Source of the DNA: Lawsonibacter sp900766145
GTDB taxonomy: Bacteria > Bacillota > Clostridia > Oscillospirales > Oscillospiraceae
Direction: 5' to 3' (one strand)
NCBI RefSeq assembly: GCF_030372275.1
Contig: NZ_JAUDDJ010000010.1
Length of the DNA stretch: 64,000 nt
A model generated the notes under the pieces. The model had not been told where the DNA came from. It ran no database searches and saw nothing but the letters and a program-made list of their open reading frames with translations. Position 1 is the first letter of the stretch; each line of letters opens with the position of its first letter. Made by a program: the position numbers and the translations under genes. Positions 1 through 6,400 of the stretch are shown one piece after another.

Positions 1-1
1 C

Positions 2-433
2 CTGCCCATTGCCGCTATTATCATCGGCGTGGTGTGGCTGGTTCTTCTCTCCTCCTGGGCGGAGGCGGGGGGCGACCGCCGGGAGGCCACCCTGGTCTCC
101 AGCTTCCTGCTGGACCTTGCCCTGTCCGTCTCCGTGCTGGTTTGGGCCGGGATACGCATGGAGAAGTATGAGATTGAGAATTGGAACCGGGAGCACGACC
201 CCCGTCCCCAGGCCAAAGCCCGGCGCAAGAAAATCGACCGGATCTGCGGGGCCATCATGTTGGTGGCCACCATTCTCTTTTTAGCCGTCGGCTTTGGCGG
301 GATGGCCCTGGTCAACGATTACGGCAACTCCATCGGCTGGCGCTGGGGTTGGATCGTCTACCCCATTGCCGGATTGCTGTGCGCTCTGGTCAGCCATCTC
401 ATGGATGACAGCGATGGGGATGAAGAAGAATAA
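2..433 (+). CDS. Multi-pass membrane protein, 5' end missing
   Basis: The frame is open to the left edge of the window, so the start lies outside; a GTG at 29 is possible but would cut into the first hydrophobic helix. The visible 143 residues hold about four hydrophobic segments (starting PIAAIIIGVVW, VSSFLLDLAL, GAIMLVATILF and WIVYPIAGLL) and end in an acidic tail, DDSDGDEEE. A terminator follows directly, so this is the last gene of its unit. I do not recognise the family; it could be the membrane part of a larger regulator, but no DNA-binding region is in view. Confidence 0.7.
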   Translation: MPIAAIIIGVVWLVLLSSWAEAGGDRREATLVSSFLLDLALSVSVLVWAGIRMEKYEIENWNREHDPRPQAKARRKKIDRICGAIMLVATILFLAVGFGGMALVNDYGNSIGWRWGWIVYPIAGLLCALVSHLMDDSDGDEEE

Positions 434-436
434 TGC

Positions 437-471
437 GGAAGCCCTCCACCGGGTGGAGGGCTTCCTTTTTT
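437..471 (+). terminator. Rho-independent terminator after the first gene
   Basis: A 13-bp perfect stem (437-449 with 453-465) closes a 3-base CGG loop and is followed by six T residues. Confidence 0.9.
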
Positions 472-491
472 GAAAAAAACGCAAAAAAATC

Positions 492-522
492 TTGACCTTC
501 CCCCTGGTGGAAGGTATACATT
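492..522 (+). promoter_or_regulatory. MerR-type promoter and operator
   Basis: A -35 TTGACC (492-497) is followed by a 7-7-7 dyad, ACCTTCC (495-501) and GGAAGGT (509-515). Read with TACATT (517-522) as -10 the spacer is 19 bases, the stretched geometry of MerR-regulated promoters; TATACA (515-520) would give 17. The dyad sits between the two boxes just upstream of the merR gene, which suggests autoregulation. Confidence 0.8.
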
Positions 523-546
523 GGAGGTACAAAGGGGGAACAACCT

Positions 547-1200
547 GTGAAAATCAACGAGGTGGAGGCCCAGGTGGGCATCACCAAAAAGAACATTCGC
601 TTTTACGAGGAGCAGGGACTCATCGCCCCCCGGCGCAACAGTGAAAATGGCTACCGGGAGTACGGACCCCGGGAGGTGGACCAGCTGCGGCAGGTGAAGC
701 TGCTGCGCAAGCTGGGCGTACCTCTGGGGGAAATCCGGAAGATGCAGTCGGGCGCCCACACCGTGGGCGACGGCATGCGCCGCCACCTGGTCACCTTGGA
801 GCGGGACAAGAAAAATCTGGAGCAGTCCATCCAGCTCTGCCGTACCCTCAGCGACAAGGAGGAGCGGCTGGACGATCTGGACGCCGCCGCGCTGCTGGAG
901 CAGATGGACCGCCTGGAACGGGAGGGCACCACCTTTCTCAACAAGCAGGTGGAGGACACCAAGCGTCTGCGGTATGTTGCCCCCGCGGTGGTCACTGTGA
1001 TTACGGTGGCTCTGATGGCGGGGCTCATGGCCCTGATGATCTGGGGCTTTACCATCGACTCGGAGGAAGCCCCGCCCCTGCCCCTGGTGGTAGTTCTGGT
1101 GGCCATTCCCGGTGTGATCATCCTGGGCGTCCTGCTGGCTCTCATCCAGCGGGTGCAGGAAATTGAGAAAGGAGAGGTGGACGATGCAAAAAAGTACTAA
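547..1200 (+). CDS. Membrane-anchored MerR-family regulator
   Basis: A 217-residue protein starting at GTG with a GGGGGA ribosome site. The N-terminal winged helix (about 1-70) has the MerR signature IRFYEEQGLI followed by NGYREYG and a second helix-turn-helix stretch. A charged, probably coiled region (about 70-135) leads to two membrane helices (about 140-165 and 176-200). Soluble MerR proteins end in a ligand-binding or dimer helix, so a C-terminal membrane hairpin is unusual. The last residues, EIEKGEVDDAKKY, recur in the next two genes. The 3' end overlaps the next gene by 17 bases and contains its ribosome site. The effector is unknown; membrane stress or a membrane-soluble compound is an inference. 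Confidence 0.88.
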   Translation: MKINEVEAQVGITKKNIRFYEEQGLIAPRRNSENGYREYGPREVDQLRQVKLLRKLGVPLGEIRKMQSGAHTVGDGMRRHLVTLERDKKNLEQSIQLCRTLSDKEERLDDLDAAALLEQMDRLEREGTTFLNKQVEDTKRLRYVAPAVVTVITVALMAGLMALMIWGFTIDSEEAPPLPLVVVLVAIPGVIILGVLLALIQRVQEIEKGEVDDAKKY

Positions 1201-1438
1201 GTCCTCCGGCCGGACAGCTGCCATCGTGGCAGCTCTGGGCACCACCGTGGTGGTACTCCTGTTTTTCGGCTCGGTTCTATGGGCCATGCTGGAGGAGGGG
1301 CCCATCCCAGCTGTCGTCGGAATCATGATCGTGTACGCTGTACTGGCGGTGGCCATTGTGGTGGGCGTGCTGCGGGCCATGGTGCAGCGGCTGCGTGAAA
1401 TCAAGGGAGGCGAGGAAGAGGATGCAAGAAAGTACTAA
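1184..1438 (+). CDS. Small membrane protein like the MerR membrane module
   Basis: An 84-residue protein starting MQKSTKSS at an ATG inside the 3' end of merR, with GGAGAGG at 1171-1177. It has two hydrophobic helices (about 12-36 and 42-65) and the tail EIKGGEEEDARKY. This matches the layout and tail of the C-terminal half of the upstream MerR protein, so it looks like a stand-alone copy of that module without the DNA-binding part. The tail again encodes the ribosome site of the following gene. Function unknown; assembly with MerR in the membrane is a reasonable inference. Confidence 0.8.
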   Translation: MQKSTKSSGRTAAIVAALGTTVVVLLFFGSVLWAMLEEGPIPAVVGIMIVYAVLAVAIVVGVLRAMVQRLREIKGGEEEDARKY

Positions 1439-1685
1439 GGCCCGTCAGGCCCGGCGCAAACGGGACGCGGTGCGGGGAATTTTATTCTTTGCCATACTGC
1501 AGATCATTACCTCTGTGGCCTGTGCCTCCCTGTGCTTTATTCCCGGTATGCCCCAGTGGGGCATACTGTTGTGTCTGGTGCTGGCCATCTTGTGCCTGGC
1601 CCTGATTATCCCTGCCCTGTTTGTGTTGAAAAGCAGATTCAAAGAAATCGAAGGAGGAGAATTAGATGCTGCTGGTAAATATTGA
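1422..1685 (+). CDS. Second small membrane protein with the same tail
   Basis: An 87-residue protein starting MQESTKARQARRKR, 17 bases inside the preceding gene. After a basic N-terminus it has two hydrophobic helices (about 20-42 and 47-70) and ends EIEGGELDAAGKY. Both its N-terminal MQEST and its tail resemble the upstream small protein (MQKST; EIKGGEEEDARKY), pointing to tandem duplication. The tail codons contain GGAGGAGA, the ribosome site of the ybjQ-like gene. Function unknown. Confidence 0.78.
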   Translation: MQESTKARQARRKRDAVRGILFFAILQIITSVACASLCFIPGMPQWGILLCLVLAILCLALIIPALFVLKSRFKEIEGGELDAAGKY

Positions 1686-1980
1686 TTACATTCCCGGAAA
1701 GGAATTTGAGGTGCTTGGTATCGTAAAGGGCACCGTGGTCCAGTCCAAGAACTTTGGCAAGGACTTTATGGCTGGAATGAAGACTCTGGTGGGCGGCGAG
1801 ATCACCGGCTACACCGAGATGCTCAACGAGGCCCGTCAGATCGCCGTCAAGCGCATGGTGGATGAGGCCGAGGCCCTGGGTGCCGACGCGGTCATTAACA
1901 TCCGTTACGGCTCCTCTTCCGTCATGCAGGGCGCAGCCGAGGTCATCGCCTACGGCACCGCCGTCCGATACTTTTCTTGA
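1666..1980 (+). CDS. YbjQ/UPF0145 heavy-metal-binding domain protein
   Basis: A 104-residue protein recognised as the YbjQ (UPF0145) family from GKEFEVLGIVKGTVV, a central region GEITGYTEML and the C-terminal ALGADAVINIRYGSS. Family members form cytosolic oligomers; metal binding is proposed by domain name but the role is unclear. The ATG overlaps the end of the upstream gene by 20 bases and uses its GGAGGAGA, so translation is probably coupled. The last codons (RYFS and stop) lie inside a perfect palindrome that starts the downstream repeat, so the C-terminus may have been altered by it. Confidence 0.85.
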   Translation: MLLVNIDYIPGKEFEVLGIVKGTVVQSKNFGKDFMAGMKTLVGGEITGYTEMLNEARQIAVKRMVDEAEALGADAVINIRYGSSSVMQGAAEVIAYGTAVRYFS

Positions 1981-2105
1981 AAAGAAAAGTATCAAAAGAA
2001 TTTTGTGCGAAACTTTGTTTCGCCTCATTGATACTGCCGCTTTCTTGAAAGAAAGCTTGGCAAAGAACTTTGTGCAAAGCTACGCTTTGCCTCGTTGATA
2101 CTGCT
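1967..2105 (+). repeat. Two tandem ~67-base hairpin repeats overlapping a stop codon
   Basis: The first unit begins with a palindrome, GATACTTTTCTT (1967-1978) and its exact complement (1982-1993), which includes the ybjQ stop codon. It continues with AAAGAATTTTGTGCGAAAC and ends CCTCATTGATACTGC. The second unit (about 2040-2105) repeats this order with TTCTTGAAAGAAAG, AAAGAACTTTGTGCAAAGC and CCTCGTTGATACTGC. No coding region is supported here. Confidence 0.75.
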
Positions 2106-2107
2106 TT

Positions 2108-2168
2108 CCCCGCCTCCGGGCCGGTGTGAACCCTCTTTCTCCTCACACCGCCTGGAGGCGGGGTTTTA
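2108..2168 (+). terminator. Terminator of the merR-ybjQ operon
   Basis: CCCCGCCTCC (2108-2117) pairs with GGAGGCGGGG (2154-2163). An inner GGTGTGA/TCACACC stem extends the hairpin, and TTTTATTTT follows. Confidence 0.85.
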
Positions 2169-2169
2169 T

Positions 2170-2312
2170 TTTGAGTGCGCACCCAGCAAAGGGCTTCCTG
2201 CTAACCTTGATTCGCCCCATAGGACAGAGAAAAATCGACACACCCCTCCGCACGGGATCGAGGCCTGTCTGGGGTGCAGCTTTCTCCACAAAGTGCACGC
2301 ACTTTGTGGAAT
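2170..2312 (-). repeat. Divergent copy (D) of the multi-hairpin repeat
   Basis: Read on the minus strand this contains CCACAAAGTG/CACTTTGTGG, then AGAAAG, GCAC and GGCCTCGAT in the same order as the better copies at 29876 and 41792 (CGAAAAAGTG stem, AGAAAG, GCAC, GGCCTCAAT). It lies just after the ybjQ terminator and has the same orientation relative to that upstream gene as the other copies. Similarity is partial and the rest of the element is not recognisable. Confidence 0.5.
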
Positions 2313-2314
2313 AT

Positions 2315-2346
2315 AAAAAGGAGACTGCCCAAGCAGTCTCCTTTTT
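2315..2346 (-). terminator. Terminator of rny
   Basis: AAAAAGGAGACTG (2315-2327) pairs with CAGTCTCCTTTTT (2334-2346) around a six-base loop. The T tract is usable in both directions, but the adjacent gene end is rny on the minus strand. Confidence 0.88.
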
Positions 2347-2365
2347 GTAATGAAATGGGGAACAT

Positions 2366-3913
2366 TTACTTTGCGTATTCAATCGCCTTAGTCTCACGCA
2401 GCAGGTTGACCTTGATCTGGCCGGGATACTCCAGCTCGTCCTCGATCTTCTTGGCGATGTCCCGGGCCAGCAGCACCATCTGGTCCTCGCTGACCTGGTC
2501 GGGCTTGACCATGATGCGGACCTCGCGCCCGGCCTGAATGGCGAAGGACTTCTCCACGCCGGGGAAGGAAGAGGTGATCTCCTCCAGCATCTCCAGACGC
2601 TTGATATAGTTCTCCAGGTTCTCGCGCCGGGCGCCGGGGCGGGCGGCGGAGATGGCGTCGGCCGCCTGGACCAGGCAGGCCACCACCGTCTGGGGCTCCA
2701 CGTCGTTGTGGTGGGCGTGGATGGCATGGATGACGTTCTCGCTCTCCCGGTACTTCCGGGCCAGCTCAACGCCGATGGACACGTGGGAGCCCTCCACCTC
2801 GTGGTCGATGGACTTGCCCAGGTCGTGCAGCAGGCCCGCCCGCTTGGCCTCGGCCACGTTGGCGCCGATCTCGGCGGCCAGCAGGCCGGCAATGTGGGAG
2901 ACCTCGATGGAGTGGTTCAGTACGTTCTGACCATAGCTGGTGCGGTAGCGCATACGGCCCAGGAGCTTCACCAGCTCGGGGTGCAGGCCGTGGACATTGG
3001 TCTCAAAGATGGCGCGCTCGCCTTCCGCCTTGATGGTGGCGTCCACCTCACGCTTGGCCTTCTCCACCATCTCCTCAATGCGGGCGGGATGGATGCGGCC
3101 GTCCAGGATGAGCTTCTCCAGAGCCAGCCGGGCAATCTCCCGGCGCACGGGGTCAAAGCAGGAGACCGTAATGGCCTCGGGGGTATCGTCGATGATCAGG
3201 TCCACGCCGGTCAGGGTCTCCAGCGTGCGGATGTTGCGGCCCTCGCGGCCGATGATGCGGCCCTTCATCTCGTCGTTGGGCAGGGGCACCACACTGACCG
3301 TGGCCTCGGCCACATGGTCGGCAGCGCAGCGCTGAATGGCAAGGGAGATGATCTCCCGGGCCTTGGTGTCGGCCTCGTCCTTGAAGCGGGCCTCGATCTC
3401 CTTGATCTTCATGGCCGACTCGTGGGTCACGTCAGCTTCCAGCTGATCCAGCAGGTAGGTCTTGGCCTCCTCGGCGGTAAAGCCGGAGATGCGCTCCAGA
3501 GTATCCACCTGCTCCTGCTTGATGCGCTCAGCCTCGGCCTGGGTGGCCTCCAGCTTGGCAAGACGGTTGGCAAGGTGCTCTTCCTTCTTCTCCATGTTCT
3601 CCGTCTTGCGGTCCAGGTTCTCTTCCTTCTGCTGCAGGCGGCGCTCCTGCTTCTGCAGGTCGGCGCGGCGCTCTTTTTCTTCTTGCTCGTACTCGTTGCG
3701 GGCCTTCAGGATCTCCTCCTTGGCCTCCACCAGCGCTTCCCGCTTCTTGCTCTCGGCGCTCTTATAAGCGTCGTTGACAATGCGGGTGGCCTCTTCCTCG
3801 GCGGAGCCGATTTCACGCTCCGCGGTGGCCTTTCTCCGCTGGTATCCAAACAGCCCACCGGCTAAAAACGCCAGAATGGCTACCAGAATACCCTCGATTA
3901 CATAATATATCAT
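2366..3913 (-). CDS. rny: Ribonuclease Y
   Basis: This 515-residue protein is the membrane-anchored endoribonuclease that starts mRNA decay in Firmicutes. It has one N-terminal membrane helix (about 5-24), a long charged coiled coil (about 30-190), a KH RNA-binding domain with GRIIGREGRNIR (about 220) and an HD domain with HDLGKSIDHE (about 360) whose His-Asp pair binds the catalytic metal. Length and domain order are those of the family. It is monocistronic, with its own promoter about 190 bases upstream and its own terminator. Confidence 0.97.
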   Translation of the reverse strand: MIYYVIEGILVAILAFLAGGLFGYQRRKATAEREIGSAEEEATRIVNDAYKSAESKKREALVEAKEEILKARNEYEQEEKERRADLQKQERRLQQKEENLDRKTENMEKKEEHLANRLAKLEATQAEAERIKQEQVDTLERISGFTAEEAKTYLLDQLEADVTHESAMKIKEIEARFKDEADTKAREIISLAIQRCAADHVAEATVSVVPLPNDEMKGRIIGREGRNIRTLETLTGVDLIIDDTPEAITVSCFDPVRREIARLALEKLILDGRIHPARIEEMVEKAKREVDATIKAEGERAIFETNVHGLHPELVKLLGRMRYRTSYGQNVLNHSIEVSHIAGLLAAEIGANVAEAKRAGLLHDLGKSIDHEVEGSHVSIGVELARKYRESENVIHAIHAHHNDVEPQTVVACLVQAADAISAARPGARRENLENYIKRLEMLEEITSSFPGVEKSFAIQAGREVRIMVKPDQVSEDQMVLLARDIAKKIEDELEYPGQIKVNLLRETKAIEYAK

Positions 3914-4109
3914 ATTGGTCTCTTACACCTCCAAAAAATTCAGCATCATATCTTCGCGGCGGACGGCCGCGCACTGTGTTTTTGCCGGTCTGCGGCAAAA
4001 GACTTGACAGCATAAAATGAGCCGCAAGGCAAAGCCGCTTTACGCGCGTCTTTTATCCTTGCGACAACTGAAAAACGTCCCCCAAGTTTTTCATTTTTGT
4101 CCTGTACAT

Positions 4110-4138
4110 ATTGTAAAGGCAAGCGGAGTTTATGTCAA
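4110..4138 (-). promoter_or_regulatory. Sigma-A promoter of rny
   Basis: On the minus strand TTGACA (4133-4138) and TACAAT (4110-4115) are 17 bases apart. The leader to the rny start would be about 190 bases. The rest of the 470-base gap (3914-4383) is AT-richer; I see only a weak TATGAT-like box near 4302 that might serve the plus-strand ABC-F gene, and no coding region. Confidence 0.85.
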
Positions 4139-4383
4139 GATTTATTCATATTTAGAACAAAAGCTTTCCGCATTTCCCGCCGCTGCTCTGCCTCCCCGGA
4201 TTTTTTCCGGGTCACAGGGGTAAAATTGGCAGAAAAATCAGTTTTACGCCGGAAATTTGGCCGTTTTTTCTCAAATAAATCTCTGTTCTTTTGTCAGGGA
4301 GTATGATAATATGGTAGCCGAGTATTTTTCGCTATGGGCGCGGGACCGGACCGCGCCGGCGCAGAGAAGAGAAGGAGCGTACC

Positions 4384-5979
4384 ATGATCACTGTTACCGA
4401 TCTGGGCCTGCAGTACGGCGGGTCCCCCCTGTTTTCCCACGTGGATCTCCAGTTCACCCGGGGCAACTGCTACGGCATCATCGGCGCAAACGGCGCCGGC
4501 AAGTCCACCTTTCTGAAGATCCTGTCCGGAGACCTGGAGTCCACCTCCGGCGAGGTCTCCATCCTGCCCAACATCCGCATGTCGGTTTTGAAGCAGAACC
4601 AGAACGCCTACGACGCCTACAACGTGATGGACACCGTCATCATGGGCAATCAGCGTCTCTACGATATCGGCAAGCAGAAGGAAGCCCTGTACGCCAAGGA
4701 GGAGATGACCGACGAGGACGGCATGCTGGCCTGCCAGCTGGAGGAGGAGTATGCCGAGCTGGGCGGCTGGGAGGCCGAGAGCGACGCCTCCCGCATCCTC
4801 CAGGGCCTTGGCATCGGCACCGATCTCCACTACAACGATATGGCCACTCTGGACGCCCGTCTGAAGGTGAAGGTGCTGCTGGCCCAGGCTCTGTTCGGCA
4901 ACCCCGACCTGCTGATGATGGACGAGCCCACCAACAACCTGGACATTGACGCGGTCAACTGGCTGGAGGACTTCCTGCTGGACTTCCCCGGCACCGTCAT
5001 CGTGGTCAGCCACGACCGTCACTTCCTCAACACCGTGTGTACCCACATCGTGGATATCGACTACGGCAAGATCAAGATGTACGTGGGCAACTACGACTTC
5101 TGGTATGAGTCCTCCCAGCTGGTGCAGCAGCTCATCAAGAACCAGAACAAGCGCAACGAGGAGAAGATCAAGGAACTGCAGGACTTTATCTCCCGCTTCT
5201 CCGCCAACAAGTCCAAGTCCAAGCAGGCTACCGCTCGGCGTAAGCTGCTGGACAAGCTCACCGTGGAGGAGATGCCCGCCTCCTCCCGCCGCTACCCCTG
5301 GGTGGCCTTCTCCCCCGACCGTGAGGTGGGCAAGGACATCCTCTTTGTCACCGATGTGTCCAAGACCATCGACGGCGTGAAGGTGCTGGATAAGGTGTCC
5401 TTTATCGTGGGCCACGGGGACAAGATCGCCTTCGTGGGTGACAACGAGAACGCCCACACCGCTCTCTTTAAGATTCTGGCTGGGGAGATGGAGCCCGACG
5501 AGGGCACCGTGAAGTGGGGCCAGACCGCCACCTTCTCCTACTTCCCCAAGGACAACACCCCCTACTTCCAGGACAACGATGACAACCTGGTGCAGTGGCT
5601 GCGCCAGTACTCCTCTGATCCCCAGGAGCAGTACCTGCGGGGCTTCCTGGGCCGGATGCTCTTCTCCGGCGACGAGGTCTACAAGCCCGTCAAGGTGCTC
5701 TCCGGCGGTGAGAAGGTACGCTGCATGCTCTCCCGGATGATGCTCTCCGGCGCCAACGTGCTCATGCTGGACCAGCCCACCAACCACCTGGACCTGGAGT
5801 CCATCGCCGCGCTGAACAAGGGCCTGGAGATGGTCAAGTGCAACGTTTTGGTGGCCTCCCACGACCATCAGCTCATCCAGACTGTGTGTAACCGCATCTT
5901 TGACTTCACCTCTGACGGCAAGCTCATCGACCGTATGATGACCTATGATGAGTACCTGGAGAGCCAAAAAGCCCAGTAA
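4384..5979 (+). CDS. ABC-F ATPase (YkpA/YbiT-like) with degenerate second site
   Basis: A 531-residue cytosolic protein with two ABC domains and no membrane part, the ABC-F layout of ribosome-associated translation factors. The N-terminal site is intact: Walker A GANGAGKST (34-42), Walker B with D180-E181 and the SHD switch (209-211), although its signature reads LDARLK instead of LSGGE. The inter-domain linker is about 245-315. In the second domain the signature LSGGE (439-443) is present, but Walker A reads GDNENAHTA (352-360, no lysine) and the Walker B catalytic Glu is Gln464 (LDQPTNHLD). Substitutions of this kind may be normal for this subfamily; I could not check. Single-gene unit with a strong terminator. 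Confidence 0.93.
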   Translation: MITVTDLGLQYGGSPLFSHVDLQFTRGNCYGIIGANGAGKSTFLKILSGDLESTSGEVSILPNIRMSVLKQNQNAYDAYNVMDTVIMGNQRLYDIGKQKEALYAKEEMTDEDGMLACQLEEEYAELGGWEAESDASRILQGLGIGTDLHYNDMATLDARLKVKVLLAQALFGNPDLLMMDEPTNNLDIDAVNWLEDFLLDFPGTVIVVSHDRHFLNTVCTHIVDIDYGKIKMYVGNYDFWYESSQLVQQLIKNQNKRNEEKIKELQDFISRFSANKSKSKQATARRKLLDKLTVEEMPASSRRYPWVAFSPDREVGKDILFVTDVSKTIDGVKVLDKVSFIVGHGDKIAFVGDNENAHTALFKILAGEMEPDEGTVKWGQTATFSYFPKDNTPYFQDNDDNLVQWLRQYSSDPQEQYLRGFLGRMLFSGDEVYKPVKVLSGGEKVRCMLSRMMLSGANVLMLDQPTNHLDLESIAALNKGLEMVKCNVLVASHDHQLIQTVCNRIFDFTSDGKLIDRMMTYDEYLESQKAQ

Positions 5980-6014
5980 TTTTCAAAATTTCGCCAATTT
6001 CTTCGGCGAAGCCA

Positions 6015-6046
6015 CCCCCTCCGGCCTGGTCCGGAGGGGGTTTTTT
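6015..6046 (+). terminator. Terminator of the ABC-F gene
   Basis: CCCCCTCCGG (6015-6024) pairs with CCGGAGGGGG (6031-6040), followed by six T residues. Confidence 0.92.
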
Positions 6047-6095
6047 GTCAGATTGGAGAAAATGTTAAAGACAAGTGTGATTTTAGTAAAATCGG

Positions 6096-6124
6096 TTGAC
6101 GCGGGTTGGATTCTTTCCTATAAT
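6096..6124 (+). promoter_or_regulatory. Strong sigma-A promoter of the Na/Pi transporter
   Basis: TTGACG (6096-6101) and TATAAT (6119-6124) are separated by exactly 17 bases. Confidence 0.92.
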
Positions 6125-6130
6125 GCTAGA

Positions 6131-6400
6131 TGTAGGAAGTTGCGAGTAAAGAGTACAGAGAGGTAGAAATGCCATGGGAGCATCTGTGCCCAGGTCGGCG
6201 GGGATCGGCCTGATCGGACAATTTAATCTGCAAAAACAATGACATGACCTGCGCGCCCTGCCGGCACGTGGGCTATGTCTTTTTTCTTTTTTATCCCTGC
6301 GCTGTTGGAACGCGGCATGCCTCTGCTCCGCCGTTTTCCAGCATGATTTACCCCAAAATGCAAAAAATGTTTGTAAGAGAGAAAGAGGAGGAATCCTGAA
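6131..6400 (+). other. Long untranslated leader, possibly structured
   Basis: About 270 bases lie between the predicted transcription start and the transporter ATG. There is no long reading frame; the stretch has GC-rich parts (about 6170-6280), a TCTTTTTTCTTTTTT tract (6278-6292) that could end a short transcript, and then a second GC-rich hairpin-prone part. I looked for SRP, 6S, T-box, c-di-AMP and fluoride riboswitch motifs and recognised none. It may be a regulatory leader or a small RNA gene. Confidence 0.4.

Noticed and set aside
4294..5967. Long minus-strand frame opposite the ABC-F gene, and similar long antisense frames opposite the Na/Pi transporter (6443-8134) and groEL (19170-20867)
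   Set aside because: They arise from GC-ending codon bias on the true strand; their products are rich in His, Gln, Gly and Val with no motifs or ribosome sites, and the sense proteins are certain.
6131..6300. 6S RNA, SRP RNA or known riboswitch in the Na/Pi transporter leader
   Set aside because: I could not find the conserved bases of these families; left as an unassigned leader.
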